A stretch of 64,000 nt of DNA from Paenibacillus cellulosilyticus (GTDB lineage: Bacteria; Bacillota; Bacilli; Paenibacillales; Paenibacillaceae): assembly GCF_003182255.1 (NCBI RefSeq), contig NZ_QGTQ01000021.1:41582-105581 (forward strand), read 5' to 3'. The notes below the pieces were generated by a model, which saw only the letters and a program-made list of their open reading frames with translations, did not search any database and had not been told where the DNA came from. Below are positions 6,791 through 15,566 of the stretch, in pieces. The first letter of the stretch is position 1, and each line of letters starts with the position of its first letter. Both the position numbers and the translations under genes were made by a program.

Positions 6791-8209
6791 ATGAAGAAGC
6801 TTCGTTCGAAAGAAATGTTGGCCGCATCCTCCATTGCATTTCTTCTTGTGGCAACCGCATGTGGTAGCACTAACGACAGCAATACTGACAAGTCTTCGGA
6901 ACAGACTCCGGCAACGGCATCCACCAGTAATGAATCGACTCAACCAAGCAGCGCCGACTCGACAAGCACAGCCGCTCCAGTGAAAATTACGTGGTGGCAC
7001 TCCATGTCCGGCACCAATGAAGAAGCGATCAAGAAGATCGTATCCGACTTCAACGCCAGCCAATCGAACATTCAGGTTGAAGCCGTATTCCAAGGCACGT
7101 ACGACGAGAGCCTGAGCAAGCTGAAAGCTTCCATGGGCTCGAAGGACGGCCCGGATATCGTACAAGTATATGAGATCGGCAGCCGCTTTATGGTGGATTC
7201 CGGCTACATTACCCCGATTCAGCAGTTCATCGATGCTGACAAATTCGATCTTACCCAGCTGGAGCCGCACATCACGAACTACTACTCGATGGACGGCAAG
7301 CTGAACGGCATGCCCTTCAACACATCGAACCCTATTCTCTACTACAATAAGGATGCTTTTAAGAAGGCCGGCCTGGATCCAGAGAGCCCGCCGAAGACGT
7401 ATGAAGAGTTCGAGGCAGATGCTAAGGCACTCACGAAGTCCGGCATTACAGGTGGTTCCATCGCTATCTATGGCTGGTTCATGGAACAATTCTTTGCGAA
7501 TCAGAACGCTGAATACCTCAACAATGGCAACGGCAGAACGACCGCAGCTTCGGAGTCGCTCGTAAATACAGACGCAGGTGTTAAGACGCTGACTTGGTGG
7601 AAGAGCATGCTCGACGAAAAATCCATCTCCAACCTTGGCCGCAAGACGGCTGACACGTCCGCTGCTTTTACAGCTGGCCAAATCGCTATGACACTCGACT
7701 CTACTGCATCGCTGCGCAACATCGTTAATGGCGTAGCCGGCAAATTCGAAGTCGGTACAGGCTTCCTGCCGCGTCCATCTGACGCGAAGGAAGGCGGCGT
7801 CGTTATCGGCGGTGCGAGCAACTATATCCTAAACAACAAGTCGGAAGCAGAACAGAAGGCAGCCTGGGATTTCATTAAATATTTGGCGACACCAGAAGTG
7901 CAGGCCTTCTGGAACGTAAGCACGGGCTACTTCCCAATCACGAAGGCAGCATACGACCAGCAAGTGCTGAAGGATAACATGGCCAAATTCCCACAATTCC
8001 AGACGGCGGTAGACCAGCTTCACGCTTCCATCGATTCCTCTGCGACGAACGGTGCGATGATGGGCGTATTCCCAGAAGCGCGTCAAATCGTCGAAGGTGC
8101 GATTGAAGCAACGCTGAACGGCCAGCAGGATCCGAAGGCTGCATTGGATGAAGCTGCAAAGCAAATCAACGATAAGCTGGCAACGTACAACAGCTCAGCG
8201 AAGAAGTAA
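6791..8209 (+). CDS. ugpB: Glycerol-3-phosphate-type ABC transporter substrate-binding lipoprotein, UgpB-like
   Basis: 472 residues. Lipoprotein signal MKKLRSKEMLAASSIAFLLV ends in a lipobox with Cys at residue 25 or so (ATAC-GS), followed by a Ser/Thr-rich linker to about residue 60. The body closely follows E. coli UgpB as I recall it: WWHSMSG, QVYEIG, PFNTSNPILYYNKDAFKKAG, GRK, IGGAS and TGYFPITKAAYD. These support glycerol-3-phosphate or glycerophosphodiester binding. It lies 87 bp after ugpE; GGGAGAGAG precedes the ATG at 6791. The usual stoichiometric excess of binding protein would need a separate promoter, not identified. Confidence 0.88.
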   Translation: MKKLRSKEMLAASSIAFLLVATACGSTNDSNTDKSSEQTPATASTSNESTQPSSADSTSTAAPVKITWWHSMSGTNEEAIKKIVSDFNASQSNIQVEAVFQGTYDESLSKLKASMGSKDGPDIVQVYEIGSRFMVDSGYITPIQQFIDADKFDLTQLEPHITNYYSMDGKLNGMPFNTSNPILYYNKDAFKKAGLDPESPPKTYEEFEADAKALTKSGITGGSIAIYGWFMEQFFANQNAEYLNNGNGRTTAASESLVNTDAGVKTLTWWKSMLDEKSISNLGRKTADTSAAFTAGQIAMTLDSTASLRNIVNGVAGKFEVGTGFLPRPSDAKEGGVVIGGASNYILNNKSEAEQKAAWDFIKYLATPEVQAFWNVSTGYFPITKAAYDQQVLKDNMAKFPQFQTAVDQLHASIDSSATNGAMMGVFPEARQIVEGAIEATLNGQQDPKAALDEAAKQINDKLATYNSSAKK

Positions 8210-8254
8210 GCTGATTGACATGCTTCTAATTTGACAAACGAACGGGCAATAACG

Positions 8255-8325
8255 AACAAGGCATCCTTCAATCTCTTATCCGGCCGAGTCAGGTAGAGGA
8301 GAGAAGATGCCTTGTTTATGTTTAT
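8255..8325 (+). terminator. Inverted repeat after ugpB
   Basis: AACAAGGCATC at 8255-8265 pairs perfectly with GATGCCTTGTT at 8306-8316 across a 40-nt loop, followed by a T-rich TTATGTTTAT. It is the likely end of the ugp transcript, though the long loop is unusual. Confidence 0.5.
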
Positions 8326-8358
8326 CTATCAGTAGGATTATGTATACTTGAGCGATTC

Positions 8359-8405
8359 CACAATAAAATAAGAGTCCCGCTTATCCAAGATAACCGGAAC
8401 TCTTA
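8359..8405 (-). terminator. Long hairpin with T-rich tail on the minus strand
   Basis: A 17-bp stem with two mismatches (8369-8385 with 8389-8405) and a 3-nt loop. On the minus strand it is followed by TTATTTTATTG. It would stop leftward transcription from the hydrolase gene at 8983, 580 bp upstream. Confidence 0.5.
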
Positions 8406-8982
8406 CCATAACTCTTCTTCGCTATTCAATTGTCCAGCATCTCCATTCCTTGCATACTCCCAAAATCCTCGTCTTTCGACATCCTTTCCTAATTTGCTTT
8501 CCATCCATTGCAATCTTGCATTGCCACATCACTTACGAGGCTCGTCCATCCTTCCGTGAAATTGTTATCCAAAGTGTCCTAAGCTATCTGCAATCCAACT
8601 GCCCTTCACTTTCTTCAGAATAACGGTTACCCGCGTGTTCGCTAAGCTCTCAAGCACCGACACGCTTCGCCTCACCTAGCCCAATGGACTATCCCCTCTC
8701 TGTTTAGGTTTGTTAAGATTGTTTGTGTTGCTGACTTCAATATACACTGTTATTTTAATATTGTAAATATTCAGATAATTTAAGGAGATGTAAAATAAGC
8801 TCGAATTCGCCCAATATTCATGCCTATTGTATATTTATCTTCGTTTTTCGAGGCTTTTTACGAATTGCTATTTTTCTACCGTTCTGGAGCCGTTTAACCA
8901 TGATATGGATCCCCCGTTTTGAAAATAGCCGTTCCACCGCGCACATCCGTGCTGGCAGAACAGCCTTTTTATAAGCAAACAC
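8406..8982. other. Gene-poor stretch between ugp and the hydrolase gene
   Basis: I see no frame with a ribosome site, no RNA gene and no clear repeat in these 577 bases. The last 250 bases are AT-rich. It may be a decayed gene or the long 3' region of the leftward hydrolase transcript. Confidence 0.5.
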
Positions 8983-10149
8983 CTACAACTGCTCAATTGC
9001 CGCCAGTACCGTGTTATTGAAATAGTCCGCATACATATTCTTGAACGGCCGATTATGATCCAGCTCAACCGATAGGTGCACGGTTACGGTGCCGTACAGT
9101 GGATCGACACAGACGAATGGTCCTGCCGCTCCCCAATGCGAGTAAGCGCCGCTCGAGAACAAGTCGCCGCCGTCCCGCTTCGTGCCATTGATAGCCCATC
9201 CATAGCCCCAATACGCTTCAGGAAACGACTCATCGCGATATTGCGAGGAGACGCCAGGAATCTGATTGCGTGTCATTTCGAACACCGTGATCGGGCTTAG
9301 CAGACGAACACCGTTATATTCACCGCCGTTTAGGAACATTTGGCCGAAAATCGCCAGATCATACGCTGAACCATACGCACCACCGCCTGCAGACATCGAC
9401 TGAATCATGTCCTCCGCTTCAATCCACTCCGCACATGCCGCTTCTGGTGCCCGGCGTACAATTCGATGCCGTTCCGAGTCTGGCACAGCATAGAATGTGT
9501 CGTGCATACCCAATGGCTTGAAGATCCGCTCCTCGACAAAACGGGAATAAGGTATCCCGCTCACCCGAGACACGATCTCGCCCAGCAATTCGTAGCCGAA
9601 ACCGCAGTACTGCATCATTTGTCCCGGCTTCGTGCGAAGCGGTACTTCGTAGCCGTAGAACAACGATTCGTGCGTATCCGGGTCTTGTCCCTCCGGGCAA
9701 GACGGAAGCGCAACCCCTTGCTCACGTTTACGAGATTTGATCTTCCATGCGTCCTCGCCGTTAATGCCCGACGTATGCGTAAGCAGATGATGAACATGAA
9801 CAGCCTTCTTGCCTGGACCCGTAAATTCCGGAATGTAGTCGACGACCGGTCGATTGAGGCCCATGAGACCTTCCTCTACAAGTACAAGAACAGCCGCGGC
9901 TGTAAACAGCTTTGTAATCGAGCAGAGTGGGAATAAGGCATTACACGTTAATTCTGCCGCGTCTGGTTCAGGCCCAAACTTACCGTTTGCCTGATGAACA
10001 ACGACAACGCCTTTCCTTGCTGCAACGACAACCTGCGCCGGCGTTACTCCGTTGTTGACCATTTGCTCCGCTGCTTCTGCGATCCTTCTTACCCGCAAGT
10101 CCGACATGCCAACCTGCTGTGCCGATCCATACTCCAGTTTATTGCGCAT
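8983..10149 (-). CDS. Serine beta-lactamase-family hydrolase (class C-like esterase/peptidase)
   Basis: 388 residues with no signal peptide, so probably cytoplasmic. The SxxK nucleophile motif is SITK in NALFPLCSITKLF. The usual YxN is replaced by YCG in MMQYCGFGYELLGEIV. HWGAAG near the C-terminus matches the HxG/KTG position. Family: beta-lactamase-related penicillin-binding proteins and EstB-type esterases, so the name does not imply antibiotic resistance. AGGAGG lies 11 nt before the ATG. It stands alone, between the gene-poor stretch and the duplicated terminators. Confidence 0.8.
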   Translation of the reverse strand: MRNKLEYGSAQQVGMSDLRVRRIAEAAEQMVNNGVTPAQVVVAARKGVVVVHQANGKFGPEPDAAELTCNALFPLCSITKLFTAAAVLVLVEEGLMGLNRPVVDYIPEFTGPGKKAVHVHHLLTHTSGINGEDAWKIKSRKREQGVALPSCPEGQDPDTHESLFYGYEVPLRTKPGQMMQYCGFGYELLGEIVSRVSGIPYSRFVEERIFKPLGMHDTFYAVPDSERHRIVRRAPEAACAEWIEAEDMIQSMSAGGGAYGSAYDLAIFGQMFLNGGEYNGVRLLSPITVFEMTRNQIPGVSSQYRDESFPEAYWGYGWAINGTKRDGGDLFSSGAYSHWGAAGPFVCVDPLYGTVTVHLSVELDHNRPFKNMYADYFNNTVLAAIEQL

Positions 10150-10336
10150 TTGTGTGGTGGCCTCCTAATGTTGAACGCTGAATATGTAATGTTTTTATTT
10201 ACTATTGTACATTTCTATTAACAATTCCTTCCTCTTTATCGAAACCACATAAATTTTATATTGAAAATAATTATGATAATCAAACTCCGCAACGCTTCCC
10301 CCTTCTGCTCGAATGATTCCTCCCAATACATGAAAA

Positions 10337-10409
10337 AACTGCTTCGTCCACGGACGAAACAGTTTCTATACCCGGAAGAGAACTGCTTCGTCCACGGACG
10401 AAACAGTTT
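10337..10409 (-). terminator. Tandem duplicated terminator hairpins
   Basis: Two copies of the same hairpin (10337-10365 and 10381-10409, 44-bp period) are each built of AACTG, a TTCGTCC/GGACGAA stem and CAGTT. On the minus strand the distal copy is followed by six T. They close the type III polyketide operon. Confidence 0.85.
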
Positions 10410-10437
10410 CTACTACAGCTCCTATCATCGATTCCGA

Positions 10438-11748
10438 TCAATGAGTCTGCAGCCTAGTCGCCTCAACAAGCCGATAAGCCATACTGGGAGCAAGCCGGCC
10501 AAGACCAAGCAGCAGCGCGGACAACGCCTTACTCCCGAGACCAGCCTGAAGACGAAGCCCCCAGCGCAATGGTCCGGCAAAATCCCGCTGAAGCGCCTCG
10601 GTGTACGCCGTTCTCCATTCCGTTAGCGATAGGGTGCCACGCAAATATTGGTCCGCCAGCGGCGCGCACAGCGCCGCCGCGTGCAGCCCCATCGCCATCC
10701 CGTCCCCGCACAGCGGCGGGATGACCGAAGCGGCATCGCCGACATGCGGCACGATGCCCCATGCCCGCGGTTCGCGGGTAAGCACCACCGGCGTCGCCGC
10801 GGTGGTTCCCGCAACCGGCTGCGCATCGCGCAGCCGTCTTGCCAGCGCCGGCACCTGCCGCGCTGCCGCGTCCAAGACAGCGGCGGCTGACTGGCCCGCC
10901 GCTGCAAAAGCTTCCGGCGTCACGAGCGCAGCCGCGTTCGCCAACCCATCGCCGGCGGGTACAAGCCCTAAGTACCCGCCGCGGAAGAAGAACAGCTCCA
11001 CCACCTGCTCCGATGGAACGCCGGACAACAACGTCCGCACGCCGAGCAGCCTTTTATTCCTGCCTGTCCCCCCGCTGCCTGCCTCGGCGCCCGAACCACC
11101 ACTCAGCCTACCTCGCCAATCGGTTTGTCCACGCGGCTCAGGCTGACGACCATGCCGACCGAGCCCACCCCGCCGAAAAGCGCCGGCTCCTACGCGCAGT
11201 CGATCCGGTTCCTCATCCTTCACAAGTCCGACCGACTCCGGCTCCATGCCCGCTTCAAGCCACTCCGCAGGTGCATTCCGTCCCCATGCACCGATGACAA
11301 CGCGCGCCATCATCTCCATCTCGCCATGCTCGCGTGAACGAATGCTGACGCGCCAGCCGTCCGCAACGCGCACTATCCCGCGTACCGTCACGCTGGTGCG
11401 CACCTCTGCCCCTCGCCGCAGCGCCTCCTGCTGGAGCGCATAATCGAGCGCATAGCGGCTAATGCTCTGCGCGGGCGTCCGAAGCCGCAGCTCAAGCGGC
11501 TTACCCAGTGCAGCCGCAAGCCGAATACGTTCGATGGGTTCAGGCGCTGGCACCTGCTCTACCAACACCTGCGCAAGCCCCAGATCTGCCAATGACCGCG
11601 CCGATTCCGGCGACAGGAATTCACCGCATACCTTGTGCCGAGGGAACGAATGTCGATCGATCAACAAAGTATTCCAGCCCCGTGCTGCCATCGCACATGC
11701 CGTGCTCGCCCCTGCAATCCCCGCGCCAATCACGATGACATCATGCAT
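10438..11748 (-). CDS. FAD-dependent oxidoreductase of the polyketide operon
   Basis: 436 residues. The N-terminal dinucleotide fold is VIVIGAGIAGASTACAMAARG (GxGxxG), followed by a KVCGEFLSPE segment typical of geranylgeranyl-reductase-like flavoproteins. GDAASVIPPLCGDGMAMGLHAA near residues 335-355 is the second FAD-binding motif. Residues of about 195-245 are a Gly/Arg-rich low-complexity stretch without family character, while the flanks are well conserved. It sits 21 bp after the methyltransferase, with AAGGGAG upstream. It probably oxidises or reduces the polyketide product. Confidence 0.8.
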   Translation of the reverse strand: MHDVIVIGAGIAGASTACAMAARGWNTLLIDRHSFPRHKVCGEFLSPESARSLADLGLAQVLVEQVPAPEPIERIRLAAALGKPLELRLRTPAQSISRYALDYALQQEALRRGAEVRTSVTVRGIVRVADGWRVSIRSREHGEMEMMARVVIGAWGRNAPAEWLEAGMEPESVGLVKDEEPDRLRVGAGAFRRGGLGRHGRQPEPRGQTDWRGRLSGGSGAEAGSGGTGRNKRLLGVRTLLSGVPSEQVVELFFFRGGYLGLVPAGDGLANAAALVTPEAFAAAGQSAAAVLDAAARQVPALARRLRDAQPVAGTTAATPVVLTREPRAWGIVPHVGDAASVIPPLCGDGMAMGLHAAALCAPLADQYLRGTLSLTEWRTAYTEALQRDFAGPLRWGLRLQAGLGSKALSALLLGLGRLAPSMAYRLVEATRLQTH

Positions 11749-11769
11749 CGCCCTACGCTCCCTTGCTCG

Positions 11770-12480
11770 TCACTTTCTAGCCCAGCAAGCATAACGAAAC
11801 AATGGCCGCCAAGCGTATTCCAACTTAACACCATCCTGCAGCTTGTCCCGTAACCGCCGCCAGTCGGCAGCTCGAAACCCTTTTGCCACCGACAACGGAC
11901 CGTCATGCCGGATATAGCGATTGCGCGACACCAGTCTCGTCACCAGCCACACCGCCGTCCAAGCAACCGGATGGCGATGAATATCTCCGATGGCGCAGCC
12001 GATTCTCGCCCCCCGCACCATCGCTGAGACAGCCTCCGCTACCTGCTTCTCGTCAAAATGATGCAGCACCTGCGAAGCCATCACAATGTCCGCCTCGCCC
12101 GGCCTTAAATCGAATAAATCCAGCTGCCTCACCGTCACCCTCGGCTTGTCCTGATAGAGTGCTCGCGCTTCCGCGCACGCTTCCTCTGTCAGATCCGATA
12201 GCGTTAAATGCAGCTCGATGCCTTCCCGCTCCGCCCAACGCAGCAGCGAACGGTTAATATCACCCGCTCCGCAGCCAATATCAAGCACTGACAGCTGCCG
12301 CGGCCGCCCCGCCTCATGCCATAACCGTTTCACCGCGTACAGAACAGGGCCAGCCGCTCCGAATATCCCGTTCAGCCGCTGCAGATGACGATGCGCCTCC
12401 CGGAGCGCATCCCCTCCGGTACCATGATCGTCCATCAGCTCCGGCCGCAATGCCCGCTTACGCAGCTGCAGATCAGCCAT
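11770..12480 (-). CDS. SAM-dependent methyltransferase of the polyketide operon
   Basis: 236 residues from the ATG at 12480, which overlaps the end of the polyketide synthase gene by 8 bp; a TTG at 12495 is an alternative. The SAM-binding loop is LSVLDIGCGAGDINRSLL (motif I, near residues 76-93). DIVMASQVLHHFDEKQV follows as motif IV. Class I methyltransferase, probably O- or C-methylating the alkylresorcinol or pyrone made by the neighbouring synthase. Substrate is inferred from context. Confidence 0.82.
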   Translation of the reverse strand: MADLQLRKRALRPELMDDHGTGGDALREAHRHLQRLNGIFGAAGPVLYAVKRLWHEAGRPRQLSVLDIGCGAGDINRSLLRWAEREGIELHLTLSDLTEEACAEARALYQDKPRVTVRQLDLFDLRPGEADIVMASQVLHHFDEKQVAEAVSAMVRGARIGCAIGDIHRHPVAWTAVWLVTRLVSRNRYIRHDGPLSVAKGFRAADWRRLRDKLQDGVKLEYAWRPLFRYACWARK

Positions 12481-13759
12481 AACGCCCACCGACAACCGAT
12501 GCCTCAGTTATATGACGGTAATGGCTCAGACCCCAATCCCGACTTGAGCTCTCCCTTGCATCCCCATCCGAAACGAGCTCATCCTCGATGTCCCGCTCAA
12601 TCCGCGTATCGCCATCCGCTATACTCGGTACATACGTCATTCGCATCAATTCAGCCGTTAACCCCGGACCAAACGCAACCGCCAGTCCTTCCAATGATCC
12701 GCTGCCCTGCTTTCTCATCTTTTCTCTCACCTCGCGCAGCACGAATAGAATCGTCACTGAAGACATATTGCCATACGAGCGCAGCACCTCTCGGCTTGCT
12801 CGTGTATCCTCATCGCTTAGCTCGAACAGCTTCTGCACCGCATCCACGATTCCGCGGCCTCCCGGATGGATAGCCCACCAGTCGGGCTTAAGATCAGGGG
12901 CGTACTGTTCCACCATATTCGGTACATATCGGCTGAGCAGCTCCGGAACCTGCGGCGACAGAAACAGATCGAACCCGTTGTTCCCTATCGTCCAGCGCAT
13001 CGCTTCCGCCGCTTCTGGGGCAAGCCCCGCCCAGCCTTCGGCCAGCAGAAACCGATCACCGTATGCACCCTTCTGCTTCGAGGCACGTCCTATGACACAA
13101 GCCGACGCCCCATCGCCAAAAAATGCTGCCGCATACAGCGACTCTCGATCCCCCGACGGCTGCGTATGCAGCGTACACAGCTCAACACAGACGATCAGCG
13201 CAACAGCCTGCTCGTCCGCTGCGACAAGCTCGCGCGCTGTGCGCATCGCTGTCATACCAGCTGCGCAGCCAAGGAAGGTGAGCGGCAGCCGGCGCGTACC
13301 GTCATTTAATCCGAGCCTATGCGTCAGCTCCGCATCTAACCCAGGCAAATACATGCCTGTACAGCTCACCGTCAGTACATGCGTTATATTATGCGCAGCG
13401 ACGCCGCTGTCCACCAGTGCATCTCTAGCTGCCCGCTCCGCTAGAATAGGTGCGAACTCCCGATACATCGCCATTCGTTCTGCCGTCTGTGGCACGAGCT
13501 CTGCCGCCGTTCCAGGGGCAAATCGGCTCTCCGATGCCGGTCCAGACAAGCTGTCCACGCACGTATGCCGTGTCTCGACGCCGCTCTGATTGAAGATGCG
13601 GCGAGCCCATCGAGTCGCATCCCGCTGCCCTGCTGCTTCCAGCCCTTCCGCCAGCCGCAGTGCCGTATCGCGTTGATCTAACCGACATTCCGGCAGCGCT
13701 GTACCGATGCCGAGCAATGCCACCTTATTTTTTGAAGCTCTAATCCGATATCGTCCCAT
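12473..13759 (-). CDS. Type III polyketide synthase (chalcone/stilbene synthase family, BpsA-like)
   Basis: 428 residues; GGAGGGG precedes the ATG. The catalytic triad is in place: Cys133 in TVSCTGMYLPG, His298 in WAIHPGGRGIVDAV and Asn331 in SYGNMSSVTILFVL. The family extends fatty acyl-CoA starters with malonyl-CoA to alkylpyrones or alkylresorcinols; Bacillus BpsA is the nearest known type. It is longer than the usual 360-390 residues because of a 45-residue acidic C-terminal tail after the conserved GPGLTAELMRM. It is the first gene of a three-gene operon with a methyltransferase and a flavoprotein. Confidence 0.9.
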   Translation of the reverse strand: MGRYRIRASKNKVALLGIGTALPECRLDQRDTALRLAEGLEAAGQRDATRWARRIFNQSGVETRHTCVDSLSGPASESRFAPGTAAELVPQTAERMAMYREFAPILAERAARDALVDSGVAAHNITHVLTVSCTGMYLPGLDAELTHRLGLNDGTRRLPLTFLGCAAGMTAMRTARELVAADEQAVALIVCVELCTLHTQPSGDRESLYAAAFFGDGASACVIGRASKQKGAYGDRFLLAEGWAGLAPEAAEAMRWTIGNNGFDLFLSPQVPELLSRYVPNMVEQYAPDLKPDWWAIHPGGRGIVDAVQKLFELSDEDTRASREVLRSYGNMSSVTILFVLREVREKMRKQGSGSLEGLAVAFGPGLTAELMRMTYVPSIADGDTRIERDIEDELVSDGDARESSSRDWGLSHYRHITEASVVGGRYG

Positions 13760-13887
13760 ATTGTTGCCCCTCCTCTATTCGAACGTTCAACCGTCCGCCC
13801 CAGGCACTTCAGGGACAAACTGTTCCCATTCTATTCAGAAGCTAGAGCTGATAGAACAATCCGGTAGAACACTCCCTCTCTACGGCA

Positions 13888-13922
13888 TAAAAAAAGCCCA
13901 CACCCGAACGAACGGGTATGGA
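13888..13922 (-). terminator. Terminator of the lipoprotein gene
   Basis: A 9-bp stem (13898-13906 with 13913-13921) is followed on the minus strand by seven T, 20 bp after the lipoprotein stop codon. Confidence 0.85.
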
Positions 13923-13941
13923 CTCTCTACTATAATGGCTA

Positions 13942-15024
13942 TTATTGCAATACCGGCTGCGTCAGATCAACACCAAGCGACTTCGCCAGATCCTCGAGCT
14001 TCGTTGTATCTGTCGGAATCTCTTGCTTGAACGTCTGCTTCTTGTTGATATCGGAATATTGGCTCTGAGCGGACAGATTCAGCTTCGTCTCTGCGTTGTT
14101 CTCATCCGTCACGACCACATCCGCGTTCACGCCTTGGAACGTCATGTAGCCGTCCTTCACACCAGTCGTCAGCTTGAAGTTGTTTACTTTCACTGCCTTC
14201 TTGATCTCTTCAATCGCTTGTGCGCTGTTATCCGTCAGTTCCTGCTTCGCCTTATCGAGATCTTCCTTCTTCAGGTTCAGCAGATTCATGTATTCCTCAT
14301 CGGAGGACAGTAGATCAAGAATAGCAGGCGCTACCTTGTTCGCGATAACTTCAACCGCTGCAGGGAACGTTTCGCTAGTCAGTTGGAACTGAATCAAGTC
14401 GTCATATTCCACGTCTTGTGGCAGACCTTCAACATCGGCTGCCTTCGGCTCGCTGAAGTAGTCCTTCGACTCAAAAGGTTCAATGACAGCAAGCAGCAAA
14501 TCGCTGCTCAGTTTAATCATTTTATCGCTATCGAGAGCAGTGGCTGCTGTACCCGCGCCTTGCTCTTCCATTAGCTGCTTCATATCGATCTCAATGAACT
14601 TGCTCGTAATGCTCTCCGGCAGTGGGAAGAACGGCACATTCGGGATTTTTACAAACATCTTCTCATCCGTCATAATGACTGGAACTTCAAGCGTCGTAGA
14701 GGAGCCATCCGACTTATATTCGACTTTCATCGTCATATCTGTACGCTTCGCGTCACGATCATATTGGCCATCGAATGAAATCTTCGCGCCCTTCAGCATC
14801 GAAGTGAAGAACGTAGCGAAACCGAACTTGTCCGACTCGCTCGTTGGAATCGATACATCATTAATACCAATCGTACCGGTAAAAGCGTACGCGTTCATTT
14901 CCGACATTTTTTTAAGCGAATCCACCACCGCATCCTTCGCTGGTTTATCACTGCTGCTGCAGCCAGCGACGACGAGCAGAACCGCGATCATTGCGAGGAC
15001 TGTTACGCGCTGCATCCATTTCAT
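13942..15024 (-). CDS. Uncharacterised lipoprotein
   Basis: 360 residues. Signal peptide MKWMQRVTVLAMIAVLLVV is followed by a lipobox with Cys at about residue 22 (VAGCSSSD), so it is a membrane-anchored lipoprotein. The body has a repeated beta-strand pattern (KKMSEMNAYAFTGTIGIND, AKISFDGQYDRDAKRTDMTMKVEY, TKLNLSAQSQYSDINKKQTF) like LolA/LppX-type lipid-carrier folds, as in other Firmicute lipoproteins of this size. AAAGGGGGAA lies upstream of the ATG. It is a single-gene unit. Function unknown. Confidence 0.75.
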   Translation of the reverse strand: MKWMQRVTVLAMIAVLLVVAGCSSSDKPAKDAVVDSLKKMSEMNAYAFTGTIGINDVSIPTSESDKFGFATFFTSMLKGAKISFDGQYDRDAKRTDMTMKVEYKSDGSSTTLEVPVIMTDEKMFVKIPNVPFFPLPESITSKFIEIDMKQLMEEQGAGTAATALDSDKMIKLSSDLLLAVIEPFESKDYFSEPKAADVEGLPQDVEYDDLIQFQLTSETFPAAVEVIANKVAPAILDLLSSDEEYMNLLNLKKEDLDKAKQELTDNSAQAIEEIKKAVKVNNFKLTTGVKDGYMTFQGVNADVVVTDENNAETKLNLSAQSQYSDINKKQTFKQEIPTDTTKLEDLAKSLGVDLTQPVLQ

Positions 15025-15106
15025 CGTTGAATTTCCCCCTTTGTTTCATACTCATACATCATACGTGATGGGCATTCTATGTACAAGCTTTAAACAGGCT
15101 GTCAAA

Positions 15107-15141
15107 AGCAAAAACCCGCTTCCACATACTGCGGAAACGGG
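15107..15141 (-). terminator. Terminator of sspP
   Basis: A 9-bp stem with one mismatch (15115-15123 with 15133-15141) precedes a T-rich tract on the minus strand, 15 bp after the sspP stop codon. Confidence 0.7.
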
Positions 15142-15155
15142 CTATATATGTCAGT

Positions 15156-15314
15156 TTATGAACCTTCGCCGTGATTCTGCCTTGAATGGTTCCGCTGCTT
15201 CGTTTTTTTCGATCCCGAGAGCGGCTGCTGTGGCTGATTGCCTTGACGGGAACGGCCGCTTGCGCTGCTATCAGACTCCGGAGTTGGTACAGGTACGCTG
15301 TCTGGTTTACTCAT
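15156..15314 (-). CDS. sspP: Small acid-soluble spore protein P
   Basis: 52 residues, with AGGAGG upstream of the ATG at 15314. The C-terminal half, PLSGSKKTKQRNHSRQNHGE, matches the SspP signature (LSGSKKVKNRNHTRQKH in B. subtilis, from memory). The N-terminal half is Ser/Pro/Gln-rich and unconserved, as in the family. SspP is a minor forespore-specific protein of unknown exact role. It has its own terminator, which fits single-gene forespore expression. It supports an endospore-forming host. Confidence 0.88.
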   Translation of the reverse strand: MSKPDSVPVPTPESDSSASGRSRQGNQPQQPLSGSKKTKQRNHSRQNHGEGS

Positions 15315-15348
15315 CGTAATTTACAGTCCTCCTGCAAAATAGTTTGAA

Positions 15349-15549
15349 TTAGCTTCCGCTGCCGGACGAACCAGCACTAAACGGGGTCGACAGATCAGCC
15401 GAGTCATCATGATCCATACTCGCTTGGTTGCGTCGGTCATTCACATCCTGCTGCAGCTGCTGCGCATGATGGCTGTTCACCGGATTGCGGTCGAGCTGTT
15501 CAACGACGTTCGTCAAGTTTTTGTCGACGCCATTCTTCGCTTTCGTCAT
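15349..15549 (-). CDS. Small hydrophilic protein, unknown
   Basis: 66 residues from the ATG at 15549, with GGAGAG upstream; a longer frame to 15603 overlaps the neighbour and lacks a site. Asn/Gln/His/Asp-rich (NPVNSHHAQQLQQDVNDRRNQ) with a Ser/Gly tail, so probably unstructured. It lies between sspP and another small gene in the same direction. The composition would suit a spore or stress protein, but no family is recognised. Confidence 0.6.
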   Translation of the reverse strand: MTKAKNGVDKNLTNVVEQLDRNPVNSHHAQQLQQDVNDRRNQASMDHDDSADLSTPFSAGSSGSGS

Positions 15550-15566
15550 AGTTGCTCTCTCCTTCG

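Noticed and set aside
6314..7681. A 455-codon open frame on the minus strand
   Set aside because: It lies antisense to ugpE and ugpB, has no ribosome site and a composition typical of a shadow frame; the plus-strand genes have clear family motifs.
8983..10149. Antibiotic-resistance beta-lactamase
   Set aside because: No signal peptide and a non-standard second motif (YCG); the fold family is mostly esterases and peptidases.
12588..13589. A 333-codon plus-strand frame over the polyketide synthase
   Set aside because: Ser/Ala/Arg-rich antisense shadow; the minus-strand frame has the complete catalytic triad.
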